Assembly (NCBI GenBank): GCA_045588655.1
Contig: JAZNEP010000028.1
Span: 124,001 to 188,000 of the forward strand
Direction of reading: 5' to 3'
Origin: SVFI01 sp045588655
Lineage (GTDB): Bacteria; Bacillota; Clostridia; Lachnospirales; Lachnospiraceae
Length of the DNA stretch: 64,000 nucleotides
How positions within the stretch are numbered: the stretch's first letter is position 1; every line of letters begins with the position of its first letter. The translations under genes and the position numbers were made by a program. Under the pieces are notes generated by a model, which did not search any database, had not been told where the DNA came from, and was given only the letters and a program-made list of their open reading frames with translations. This document shows, piece by piece, positions 17,737 through 25,835 of the stretch.

Positions 17737-17765
17737 TTGTGATTTTCTTTGAAATAGGATATACT
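17737..17765 (+). promoter_or_regulatory. Promoter of the divergent PAP2-family gene
   Basis: TTGTGA at 17737-17742 and TATACT at 17760-17765 with an optimal 17-base spacer, 37 bases before the ATG at 17803. Back to back with the manC promoter. Confidence 0.65.
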
Positions 17766-17802
17766 AATTGTGATTATACTACAAAACAAATGAGGGAAAA
17801 CA

Positions 17803-18255
17803 ATGAATTATATCGAACAAATGTTACAGAATGCGCTTTTTCTAAATCCGCTGACTGCTTGGTTTTGTGCGCAGGTTTTAAAGACAATCACGCACTTAAT
17901 TGTTTACAAAAAATTCGTCTGGGAACGACTTTTTGGCGACGGCGGAATGCCGAGCGGACACTCTGCTACAGTCTGTGCCCTTGCCACCACGGCCTTTATC
18001 CATCTTGGTCCGGGCAGTCCGGAATTTGCTATATCACTCACTTTAGCCATTATCGTTATGCATGATGCATGCGGCGTGCGACTCGAAACCGGAAAACAGG
18101 CTCAGATTCTAAATGAAATGTTGGAGATTTTCCAAAACATGAGCAACACGTCTCTTTCTACAGAAGAAAAACTAAAAGAATTTGTCGGACACACCAAACT
18201 TCAGGTTGCCATGGGCGCTCTGCTCGGTGTCGTTCTCGGCATTCTGCTGTCTTGA
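17803..18255 (+). CDS. Divergent PAP2-family (DUF212, YuiD-like) membrane protein
   Basis: A 150-aa integral membrane protein. The conserved core is GDGGMPSGHSATVCALATTAF at about 46-65, the acid-phosphatase-like PSGH motif, followed by IVMHDACGVRLETGKQAQ. The family is related to PAP2 phosphatases and is common in Firmicutes and plants; its substrate is not established, and a role in lipid or polyprenyl phosphate recycling is only a guess. The ATG at 17803 has GAGGG eight bases upstream. It is a single-gene unit with its own promoter and a shared terminator downstream. Confidence 0.88.
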   Translation: MNYIEQMLQNALFLNPLTAWFCAQVLKTITHLIVYKKFVWERLFGDGGMPSGHSATVCALATTAFIHLGPGSPEFAISLTLAIIVMHDACGVRLETGKQAQILNEMLEIFQNMSNTSLSTEEKLKEFVGHTKLQVAMGALLGVVLGILLS

Positions 18256-18290
18256 TTTCGATTGCGTTTTATAAAACAACGAAAAAGTAA

Positions 18291-18352
18291 AAGCGGATTG
18301 CGGGTTTCAAACATAGATTTTTCTATTTTTTGAAACTACGCAATCCACTTTT
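18291..18352. terminator. Bidirectional terminator between convergent genes
   Basis: GGATTGCG (18295-18302) and TTTCAAA (18305-18311) pair with TTTGAAA (18329-18335) and CGCAATCC (18339-18346), giving a long hairpin with a small internal bulge. A-rich sequence before it and T-rich sequence after it make it work for both the PAP2 gene (plus) and the GT2 gene (minus), whose stop codons flank it. Confidence 0.85.
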
Positions 18353-19285
18353 TTATTTTTCTTGCGACTTCTTCACTTCATCAATCAAATATGGCGGACG
18401 GTTGCGCGAGGCATCCAAGGCTCTCCACACATATTCTCCCAAAATTCCCATCATCAGCATTAGGATTCCAAACGAAAACAGCACCACGCACATCAAGGAC
18501 GCCCATCCCAAAATCGGTGTACCCACCGTAAATTTTTCTACCACAACGTAAATCATCATGAGCACTGCCGCAATAGAATACGTCACTCCAAGTCCCGACA
18601 TAAAGCGAATCGGAAAATAAGAGAAACTCATCATGGAATCCAGTACCAATTTCACTTTCTTTGCGAGTGTCCATCTGGACTTACCAATCTCGCGGTCGCG
18701 TCTGTGGAAATAAATCTCATCCGTCTTAAACCCTGCCCACAACACCTGTAACGTCAGCGAGGAATTTTTCTCATCCAGACGTTCCAGTACTTCTATAACC
18801 TGCCTGTCCACAAGATAACAATCGCAACCGCCTATCGGCATTCTCTTTTCCACAAACTTGTGAATCAGAACATAATACAAATGCGCAAATGCTTTCTTGA
18901 TGATATTTTCATCGCGTTCTTTGCGCACCGCAAGCACCACTTTATTTCCTTTTTTCCAGCTTTCATACATCTCAAGAATAATCTCAGAATCTTCCTGCAA
19001 ATCTGCCTGTTTTGTCACAGCACAGTCTCCCGTACACACCGAAAGACCTGCCAAAAGGGCTGCGTGCTCACCAAAATTGCGGGACAGCTTTACGCACTGA
19101 ACATTAGCATCCATGTCCTTGATTTGATTCATCACTTCCCACGAATCATCCCCGGAGCCGTCATCGACAAATACGAGCTCATATTCACCGAGCTTGCCAA
19201 GAATTTTATTTTTCATATCTTCATATAAAAGCATTAATGTATCGGAGTTGTAATACACCGGTACTACAATTGAAATTTTACTCAT
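18353..19285 (-). CDS. Polyprenyl-phosphate glycosyltransferase, DPM1/GtrB/ArnC-like GT2
   Basis: A 310-aa GT2 enzyme with a cytoplasmic GT-A domain and two C-terminal membrane helices at about 232-253 and 266-290. ISIVVPVYYNSDTL, VFVDDGSGDDSW and TKQADLQEDSE are the donor and metal motifs; SRNFGEHAALLAGL is the lipid-phosphate-side signature of the GtrB/ArnC/DPM group. The first Asp of the usual DADLQ is Gln here. Such enzymes load a sugar onto undecaprenyl phosphate for use outside the membrane. It overlaps fdtA by 4 bases, so it may load the amino sugar made by FdtA/FdtB. Confidence 0.9.
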   Translation of the reverse strand: MSKISIVVPVYYNSDTLMLLYEDMKNKILGKLGEYELVFVDDGSGDDSWEVMNQIKDMDANVQCVKLSRNFGEHAALLAGLSVCTGDCAVTKQADLQEDSEIILEMYESWKKGNKVVLAVRKERDENIIKKAFAHLYYVLIHKFVEKRMPIGGCDCYLVDRQVIEVLERLDEKNSSLTLQVLWAGFKTDEIYFHRRDREIGKSRWTLAKKVKLVLDSMMSFSYFPIRFMSGLGVTYSIAAVLMMIYVVVEKFTVGTPILGWASLMCVVLFSFGILMLMMGILGEYVWRALDASRNRPPYLIDEVKKSQEK

Positions 19286-19704
19286 CTGTTCTTCCCTGTC
19301 ACTTCTTTGATATATGCATCGTAATCGCGAATATACTCACTTCCGTCATAATGCTCACTTGCCAGTACCAAAAGCACACTATCCTCCGAAAAATCGTACA
19401 TATCCTTCCACACCATGGTTGGTATGTAGAGTCCCATTCGCGGTTTATTCAGTTCGATGATCTCTGTTTCAAATCCATTGTCTACTTTGACTTTGCTCGT
19501 ACCGCTAACGTTAATCAATACGAACTGTGTCTTTCTGTTTGCATGCTGCCCGCGAATGACAGTGTCATCCGAACCATACATATAAAACACTCTTTTAATC
19601 TCAAAAGGAATGTCCTTTCCGCTCCCCTCAGCGACAACAAGATTTCCTCTCTCATCACCATATTCACCAAATTCTAGAATTTTATACTGTTCTTTTATAT
19701 TCAT
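19282..19704 (-). CDS. FdtA/QdtA-like sugar 3,4-ketoisomerase (WxcM-like cupin)
   Basis: A 140-aa cupin, alone and full length for FdtA. It would isomerise a dTDP-4-keto-6-deoxyhexose to the 3-keto form for amination at C3. GDERGNLVVAEG and the core VIRGQHANRKTQFVLINVSG are the family blocks. In FdtA and QdtA the core usually reads with two catalytic histidines (HAH); here it is H54 but N56, so one is replaced. Cooperation with the adjacent DegT aminotransferase implies a 3-amino-3,6-dideoxyhexose (Fuc3N or Qui3N type). The Asn variant leaves some doubt about the exact reaction. Confidence 0.8.
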   Translation of the reverse strand: MNIKEQYKILEFGEYGDERGNLVVAEGSGKDIPFEIKRVFYMYGSDDTVIRGQHANRKTQFVLINVSGTSKVKVDNGFETEIIELNKPRMGLYIPTMVWKDMYDFSEDSVLLVLASEHYDGSEYIRDYDAYIKEVTGKNR

Positions 19705-19737
19705 TTCGCTCTCCTGTGCAGCGTATTATTCTTCTTT

Positions 19738-20835
19738 TTATATCCCAAATGCATTCAGCATATCGATGACATAGGTCTGCTCTTCGGAGGTCATTCCATT
19801 GTACATCGGAATCGAAAGCACCTCATCCGCATATCGCTCCGCAATTTTATAATCACCTTTTTGAAAGCCTAAATACTCATATGCCTGTGCAAGATGTGGC
19901 GGGATTGGATAATGAATTATTGTTCCGATTCCTTTTTCTTCCAAATAAGAAATCAACTCCTTGCGGCGACCAGTTCGAATCACATACTGATGAAATACGT
20001 GATTGGCATTTGCTCTTCTCTTTGGAAGCGAGAATGCATCATTTGACAATTCCCTGTCATAACGTTCCCCAATACGTATTTTTTCTTGTGTCAGTTCATC
20101 CATATGTGACAAGCGCACCCGCAAAAGCCCTGCCTGCAACTCATCCAATCGCGAATTGGTTCCGACCACCATATTGTAATACCGTTTTTCACTTCCGTAA
20201 TTACGGTATATTCTCATTTTTTCAGCAATCTCTGGATCGTCTGTGGTAATCGCTCCGCCATCCCCAAATGCCCCGAGATTTTTGGATGGGTAAAACGAAA
20301 AACAACCGATATCTCCAAACGTTCCTGTCATCTGTCCACGATAACATGCTCCATGGGATTGTGCACAGTCTTCTACCAGATACAAATTGTGCTTCTTTGC
20401 CACACTGCAAATCGTATCCATCTCACACGCCTGTCCATATAAATGCACGACAAGAATGGCCTTTGTCTTGTCTGTAATCTTCTCTTCCAGCGCAGCTGCA
20501 TCGATTCCGTAATATTCATCCGGTTCTACAAATACCGGCGTTGCACCGTTGATTGTGATTCCCATCACACTCGCAATGTAGGTATTGGACTGAACCAACA
20601 CTTCATCTCCCGCACCGATGCCAAGAATACGAAATGCCATCCAAAGCGCATCCAGACCACTCGCAAGACCGACACAATACTTTGATCCCACGTAGGAAGC
20701 AAACTCCTCCTCAAACTGTCTGACTTCATTTCCCAGAACATACCAGCCACTACGAAGCACCTCGAGTGCCTTTTGTTCAAACTCTTCCTGATATTGATAA
20801 AAGCCCCGGTCCAGCCGGTTTGGCATAATCTTCAT
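19738..20835 (-). CDS. FdtB/QdtB-like dTDP-3-keto-6-deoxyhexose transaminase (DegT family)
   Basis: A 365-aa PLP-dependent sugar aminotransferase. SGLDALWMAFRILGIGAGDEV-type start, EDCAQSHGA at 155-163 with the PLP Asp, and the Schiff-base lysine in FYPSKNLGAFGDGG, K185. The GAFGDGG loop and IHYPIPPHLAQAY near the C-terminus are typical of C3 aminotransferases (FdtB/QdtB) rather than C4 enzymes such as PseC. It is 33 bases upstream of the ketoisomerase. AAGGTGA precedes the ATG, and a TATAAT-like element lies upstream on the minus strand. It belongs to a three-gene unit with FdtA and the GT2 enzyme. Confidence 0.88.
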   Translation of the reverse strand: MKIMPNRLDRGFYQYQEEFEQKALEVLRSGWYVLGNEVRQFEEEFASYVGSKYCVGLASGLDALWMAFRILGIGAGDEVLVQSNTYIASVMGITINGATPVFVEPDEYYGIDAAALEEKITDKTKAILVVHLYGQACEMDTICSVAKKHNLYLVEDCAQSHGACYRGQMTGTFGDIGCFSFYPSKNLGAFGDGGAITTDDPEIAEKMRIYRNYGSEKRYYNMVVGTNSRLDELQAGLLRVRLSHMDELTQEKIRIGERYDRELSNDAFSLPKRRANANHVFHQYVIRTGRRKELISYLEEKGIGTIIHYPIPPHLAQAYEYLGFQKGDYKIAERYADEVLSIPMYNGMTSEEQTYVIDMLNAFGI

Positions 20836-20909
20836 CTATCTCACCTTTTTGCACATAATCTATTATATTTTACCATCCGCCAGTATGGATTGCAATGAAA
20901 ATAATCTTT

Positions 20910-20938
20910 TTGCCTTTCACAGGGTATAATGTTATACT
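20910..20938 (+). promoter_or_regulatory. Promoter of the second wzx gene, possibly giving a leaderless transcript
   Basis: TTGCCT at 20910-20915, a 17-base spacer and TATACT at 20933-20938. The expected start of transcription, about seven bases on, falls at or just before the ATG at 20946. A second TATAAT at 20925-20930 overlaps the spacer. The ATG lacks a recognisable Shine-Dalgarno sequence. Confidence 0.55.
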
Positions 20939-20945
20939 AGAATTT

Positions 20946-22505
20946 ATGAAAACTATGAAAACAGAAGTAAGCAAAAACAAACAACTGATTATGAATATGG
21001 CTGCAAGCCTCTTATCCTGTCTGGTTAGTCTCGGCATCAGCTTTCTGATTACTCCGACGGTCATTGATAAGCTCGGTCCGGAAGCACAGGGATTTGTCAC
21101 CATGGCAAACAATTTTGTCAGCTACGCTGCGATTATGGCCATGGCCCTAAATTCTATGGCCGGACGTTTTATCACCGTAAAAATCCACCAACAGGACACA
21201 GATGGCGCCAATCGCTATTTTAACTCTGTCATGTATGCCAATCTGGTGATTGTAGCGATTCTCCTTCTGCCATGCACCGCTGTCGTACTTTATCTTGAAA
21301 AACTGGTCAACATTTCACCGGAACTTGTAACCGATGTAAAATGGCTGTTTGGCACGATGTTTCTCAATTTCATGGTAACCATCGTATCCACCACATTTTC
21401 AACCGCAACGTTTGCTGCAAATCGTTTGGATCTCTCTGCACTGCGCACTATCGAGTCGCAGATTTTGAAAGCAGTACTTCTGGTTGCCGCTTTCGCACTC
21501 CTTCCGATACAGGTAAGCTACATCGGTGTCGCAACGTTACTTGCTAACGGATATTTGTTTTTAACCTATGTCCATTATACGAAAAAGCTTCTGCCTCAGA
21601 TTGAAGTCAGCCGCAGACATTTTCGTCTGAAAACAGTGCTTGAAATTTTATCTGCCGGCGTATGGAACACCGTGATGCGTGCGGGTCAGGCGCTAACCAA
21701 CGGACTCAACACATTGATTACGAATCTCTGGGTCGGCAAAGTAGAAAGCGGATATGTCGGAACAGCGCAAACGATTGTACTTGCAGTCAATACGCTCTAC
21801 GAAACCATTGCGGCAGTATTTACCCCGTCCCTTACTATCAGTTATGCCAAAGATGACAAAGAAGATCTGGTAAGCGGTATGAAATCGGCCATGAAGCTGA
21901 CCGGATTTTTTGCTAATATTCCTCTATGCTATATTTTAGGCTTTGGAATGTCCTTTTATTACATGTGGCTCCCAAGCCAGCGCGACATCATAGATGTCTA
22001 TTACATTCTGACGGTTCTGATTATGCTCGGTGCTCTCATCGGCGGAGCTATCAGCCCGTTATTTAATGTTTACACTATCGTAAATAAATTAAAATGGAAT
22101 TCTCTCGTCACTCTGATTATGGGACTTTTAAATGTCGGAATCGTCTTTGTTCTTCTGGCAATACCGTTCCTTCGCCCATATGGCATTTATTTTATTACCG
22201 GCGTTTCTTCTGTTCTCGGTATCATCAAGAACCTGACCTTTACTCCAATGTATGCAGCCTATTGTCTAGAGCTTCCAAAAAAGACATTTTACCCGACGAT
22301 TCTGCGTTACATTGCGGTAACTGTATTGATGGGGATTCTTTTTATTATTCTCGGAAAACTAATTCCGACTACCAGCTGGGGAATGGTTATTGTTGATATT
22401 TTTCTATGCGGAATCCTCGGAAGTATTATTAACTTCCTGTTCCTGTTTGAGAAGACAGAGAAATCTATTTTTATTGATACTGTGAAGAAAGTTATCCATA
22501 GATAA
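20946..22505 (+). CDS. Wzx-type oligosaccharide flippase (second in window)
   Basis: A 519-aa polytopic membrane protein with about 12-14 helices, of the MVF/polysaccharide biosynthesis superfamily. SLGISFLITPTVIDKLGPEAQGFVTM near the start is split by a helix and is typical of RfbX/Wzx-like proteins. It would flip a lipid-linked oligosaccharide. A longer reading begins at 20895, but that ATG lies upstream of the likely promoter; 20946 is preferred. It is followed after 43 bases by a sialyltransferase-like gene on the same strand. A second flippase here implies a second glycan besides the region A polymer. Confidence 0.88.
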   Translation: MKTMKTEVSKNKQLIMNMAASLLSCLVSLGISFLITPTVIDKLGPEAQGFVTMANNFVSYAAIMAMALNSMAGRFITVKIHQQDTDGANRYFNSVMYANLVIVAILLLPCTAVVLYLEKLVNISPELVTDVKWLFGTMFLNFMVTIVSTTFSTATFAANRLDLSALRTIESQILKAVLLVAAFALLPIQVSYIGVATLLANGYLFLTYVHYTKKLLPQIEVSRRHFRLKTVLEILSAGVWNTVMRAGQALTNGLNTLITNLWVGKVESGYVGTAQTIVLAVNTLYETIAAVFTPSLTISYAKDDKEDLVSGMKSAMKLTGFFANIPLCYILGFGMSFYYMWLPSQRDIIDVYYILTVLIMLGALIGGAISPLFNVYTIVNKLKWNSLVTLIMGLLNVGIVFVLLAIPFLRPYGIYFITGVSSVLGIIKNLTFTPMYAAYCLELPKKTFYPTILRYIAVTVLMGILFIILGKLIPTTSWGMVIVDIFLCGILGSIINFLFLFEKTEKSIFIDTVKKVIHR

Positions 22506-22548
22506 CTCTTCTTCCATAAATCACAGTCCACAAGAAGGAGCACACCAA

Positions 22549-23658
22549 ATGTCCAAGCACATTCTCGGCATTGCAAGTACCAGCTATCATCTAATGGTTT
22601 TTTTGTTTATCAAAGACGCGTTTTTTCCTACGGATGAAGTAGATCTTGTACTGACCGATAAATCACCGTTTTTTTATGAATTGTACCAATCCGGACGTCT
22701 GAATCCGTATTTTCGTCATGTTTTTTTCGCAGATGCAAAAAAAATAAAAAACCCTTACAAATCCGCTCCGGTGGTACTATGGGAAAGCTTTGTTCATAAT
22801 CCGACTACCCGGCAAATGCTGGAAGAGGGCTCTTTTACTTCGTTCGGTCCGTATGATGATATATTTTTTGCTTCTCCCGGAATGCCGGATGAAATTGTAA
22901 AAGAAATTTCAAAAACTGCAATCAAACAAAATCATAACGTTTGTTTCCATCGGTTTGAGGATGGCTTCGCCAGCTACACAAAACCACCGATTTCCACAGT
23001 TTCCTCCCCGCTTGGACAGCGGATGTACAAACAATTTTTCGGATATGATATCAAAAAGATGGAGTGTGAACTTTATTTGTTTGAACCGTCTCTTGCAGAA
23101 CCTGATGTTGCCAACGTATCTGCTACCGGTTTTTCGCTTGTGCAGATACCAAAGACAAAAGAGCGTATCTCTCTTGTCACGAAGCAGATTCAGGATATTC
23201 TGCAGTTTGAGAGTCGCTCTTTCACTGAAAAATTTATGTTTCTTGGTCAAGGCACTGCCAATTGTACCGAAAATCCTCTTACTTATCGAGGACTCATCCT
23301 TGACATTGCAGAGCACGTCGGGTTTGAAAACTTTGTCGTCAAACCGCATCCGCGCGGAGAACATGATCGTTTTGAAGATCACATTCATATGTATACGGAC
23401 ACTTGTCCGTTTGAGTTAGCCGTAGCAGACGGAAATCTGGAACACAAAACTTTGATTTCTTATTATTCCACAGCTTGCATTTCCGGCAAACTTTTATTTG
23501 ACTCCAACTGTCGGATTATCTTTGTGTATCCGCTTGCAGAAGATTCCTTTAATGAAAAATGTGATTATGAAACCTATTTTCATAAACTCTGTGAGCTCTA
23601 TGACAATATTTTCATTGCACGCACAAAAGAACAGTTATGGCATCTGCTTGACCAGTAG
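22549..23658 (+). CDS. GT52/GT38-like bacterial sialyltransferase homologue
   Basis: A 369-aa GT-B-type protein. Three short motifs that define bacterial sialyltransferases of families GT38, GT52 and GT80 appear in order: EDG at 137-139 (HRFEDGFASY), HP at 267-268 (VVKPHPRGEHD), and the S-S/T motif at 307-308 (SYYSTACIS). The start HILGIASTSYHLMV resembles GT52 members. It probably moves a CMP-activated nonulosonic acid, or a related donor, to a glycan. AGGAG precedes the ATG with good spacing, and wzx is immediately upstream. Its 3' end overlaps the convergent GT-C gene by 24 bases. Donor unproven. Confidence 0.72.
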   Translation: MSKHILGIASTSYHLMVFLFIKDAFFPTDEVDLVLTDKSPFFYELYQSGRLNPYFRHVFFADAKKIKNPYKSAPVVLWESFVHNPTTRQMLEEGSFTSFGPYDDIFFASPGMPDEIVKEISKTAIKQNHNVCFHRFEDGFASYTKPPISTVSSPLGQRMYKQFFGYDIKKMECELYLFEPSLAEPDVANVSATGFSLVQIPKTKERISLVTKQIQDILQFESRSFTEKFMFLGQGTANCTENPLTYRGLILDIAEHVGFENFVVKPHPRGEHDRFEDHIHMYTDTCPFELAVADGNLEHKTLISYYSTACISGKLLFDSNCRIIFVYPLAEDSFNEKCDYETYFHKLCELYDNIFIARTKEQLWHLLDQ

Positions 23659-25668
23659 ACTATCCGGGGCCTTCTCGGAATCGGCCACGAACACACAGAC
23701 ATAAGTCGTTCCATTATAGTCAAGTGTTTCTCCGATTTCCAGACGGCCTCTTTCTATCCACAAAATACAGTCCGGTTCTCTCTCCGTTTCTGATTCTGTC
23801 AAAACCATATTGGTATCGTCCACAAGGATGTGTCTGAGTTTTGCCTTTGGATAATTGTCATGGAAGATTCTCCAAATCGGATAATCATAACCGTCTCCTG
23901 AAATGACAAGCGCCACATCTTTTGCCTTTCTGCTCTTCGCTTCTTTCATCAGCTTTCGATACGTCGAATACCGTTTATTATTTTCAAAATAATATTTTTC
24001 TCTTTTTTCACATCCCGCTGCCAAATATTTTTTTGCCTGCGTCATATTATATTCCAGCGGCTTTAAGCACAAGATAAAGCTCAGCACAGCAAGCGGAACG
24101 ATTACAAGTGCTTTTCTTTTCATTGGTTTGCAGAACGCTCCTAATATATGAACCCCCGCAATGACTGTGATAGCCAGTGCCGGATACATCAGTCTTGACC
24201 CCCAAGGCTGCCAGCGAAGAAGTGCCATAATGAAACCAAAGCCGAGCCATGCAGAAACCACAAAACCATAGCTAATTTTGTTAGCAACCGCTAACTTTTC
24301 CACGGCAGACTTTCGACGCAGCAGTTGCACAAGCCGTATCAGAAGTGCAACCACCAAAAGAACGCCAGCAAGAAGCGCAAAGTACGCTGCGAATGCACTG
24401 GAAGTACGATCGTGACTGTACATATCATCTCCGGTATTCAGATAAGTGATAAAGTCAAATCCGTGAAAGGCAATCGCGATATTATTTACTTCCACCTTTA
24501 ACAGCGCACCCACAGAAATCGCAATACGATATACAAATCCATTAATCCATGTCCATAAATGCTGTGTAATCAGGAGAGAAAAATTCTTTAATATATTTAC
24601 GATAATGTAGCTTACGTTTTTGGTTGCTACCATAATATCGCCACTTGTCGTATCTGCTATAAAACTACCGCACGCCAAATAGGTGCGGATTAGTGTTTCA
24701 CTGATTGTGACAAGCAAAACACCTCCTGCAGTCAGAACGCAAAGAAGCAGGTCTTTTATCTTATCTTTTCTTTTGATGCAGCAAATCAAAAGCCATGGCA
24801 CAAAAAAGATCATAGAAGCACATACACTGACTTTCATCAAAAATGCAAATCCTACACTGGCGGCCACGCAGACCAAATATTCCAGTAATTCTTTTCTTGT
24901 CTCCTTCTCAAAGCTAAGCTTCGGCGCCTGAATAAACCAGAGCAAATAGTATAAAAACAATACGTACCACATTGTTGCCGAAAGGTCATTTTGCGTTGTA
25001 ATACTTTGCGTGATAGTGAGAGGCATAGAAAGGAACAAAAAGACTCCAAAAACCGAAAATGTACGATCCGTCCCCAGCATCCGCGCCACCTTATAAAAGT
25101 AATATGCAGTAACCAGCATGCAGACATACTGATGAAGATTGAGCCATATATCATTACCTGAAAGCAACATCAAATAAAGCATGTTATACTCCGAAAGAAC
25201 CGGTGAGTAAAGCTGTCTATCAATATTGGTTAGATAGTAATTTACATTTCCGTGGTCAATCCAGTATCCGATGCGCGCCAGATGATACGTCATCGAATCA
25301 TAATTGTAAGGCACAGTAAACAAAGCGCCAATCAATAGCACGCACGCTAAAACAAGACCGAGAACAAGGAGTGCTCTCTCTGTCAGTGCAAGCTGTGATA
25401 CATCGAATTTTTTGCGCTGTTTTATCCTAAGATACGACCTTCCATATTTTTTGATTCCCAAACCAATAAATATAACACAAATCAAAAACCATGACACGAA
25501 CGCATTTCTCCTATTCAAGGCGTTCCCTATACTCAAAAGATTGGTAATCAAAAGAACCAGGGCTTCAAACGTTAATATCGTTTTGCCGAGACTTTTGGCA
25601 AAATCCTCCTCTTTTTGATAAAAGAAATATAAGATAGCTGCCAAAGCAGCAGGAACTACGAGTACCAT
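23635..25668 (-). CDS. Large polytopic GT39/GT-C-like membrane glycosyltransferase
   Basis: A 677-aa membrane protein with about 12 helices and a C-terminal extracytoplasmic domain of roughly 120 residues. The first large loop has TVPYNYDSMTYHLARIGYW, an Asp-containing motif of the kind that carries the catalytic acid in GT-C enzymes, and a later ITQSITTQNDLSA segment common in this family. It would use a polyprenyl-phosphate sugar outside the membrane. I chose the ATG at 25668 because GGAGG lies five bases upstream; an ATG at 25710 lacks a site. An extended -10 element precedes it. Its end overlaps the GT52-like gene. Confidence 0.75.
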   Translation of the reverse strand: MVLVVPAALAAILYFFYQKEEDFAKSLGKTILTFEALVLLITNLLSIGNALNRRNAFVSWFLICVIFIGLGIKKYGRSYLRIKQRKKFDVSQLALTERALLVLGLVLACVLLIGALFTVPYNYDSMTYHLARIGYWIDHGNVNYYLTNIDRQLYSPVLSEYNMLYLMLLSGNDIWLNLHQYVCMLVTAYYFYKVARMLGTDRTFSVFGVFLFLSMPLTITQSITTQNDLSATMWYVLFLYYLLWFIQAPKLSFEKETRKELLEYLVCVAASVGFAFLMKVSVCASMIFFVPWLLICCIKRKDKIKDLLLCVLTAGGVLLVTISETLIRTYLACGSFIADTTSGDIMVATKNVSYIIVNILKNFSLLITQHLWTWINGFVYRIAISVGALLKVEVNNIAIAFHGFDFITYLNTGDDMYSHDRTSSAFAAYFALLAGVLLVVALLIRLVQLLRRKSAVEKLAVANKISYGFVVSAWLGFGFIMALLRWQPWGSRLMYPALAITVIAGVHILGAFCKPMKRKALVIVPLAVLSFILCLKPLEYNMTQAKKYLAAGCEKREKYYFENNKRYSTYRKLMKEAKSRKAKDVALVISGDGYDYPIWRIFHDNYPKAKLRHILVDDTNMVLTESETEREPDCILWIERGRLEIGETLDYNGTTYVCVFVADSEKAPDSLLVKQMP

Positions 25669-25700
25669 AAAAACCTCCAATGTACAATAAATTCTTAACC

Positions 25701-25709
25701 ATTGTAACA
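25701..25709 (-). promoter_or_regulatory. Extended -10 promoter element, GT-C gene
   Basis: Minus-strand TGTTACAAT, a TG-extended -10, about 32 bases before the ATG at 25668. No good -35 is visible. It lies in the 167-base divergent space shared with the gene at 25836. Confidence 0.4.
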
Positions 25710-25785
25710 TATTTTTTTCTTTTATGTGCTTTATCGCAAAATTTTATCTTCCTACCATACTTTTGTGTACGAAACAGAAATAGTT

Positions 25786-25794
25786 TGGTATACT
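25786..25794 (+). promoter_or_regulatory. Extended -10 promoter element, membrane protein gene
   Basis: TGGTATACT, a TG-extended -10, 41 bases before the ATG at 25836. A TTGTGT at 25763 is too far (20-base spacer) to be a strong -35. Confidence 0.4.
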
Positions 25795-25835
25795 ATGAAA
25801 AGGTGATTTACCTAGGAAAACACGCGAGGTATACT

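Noticed and set aside
18381..18674. Minus-strand 97-codon frame inside the GT2 gene
   Set aside because: Out-of-frame copy of a well-conserved GT2; no start signal of its own.
23635..25710. Longer start at 25710 for the GT-C gene
   Set aside because: No ribosome binding site there and it would cover the extended -10; GGAGG before 25668 decides the start.
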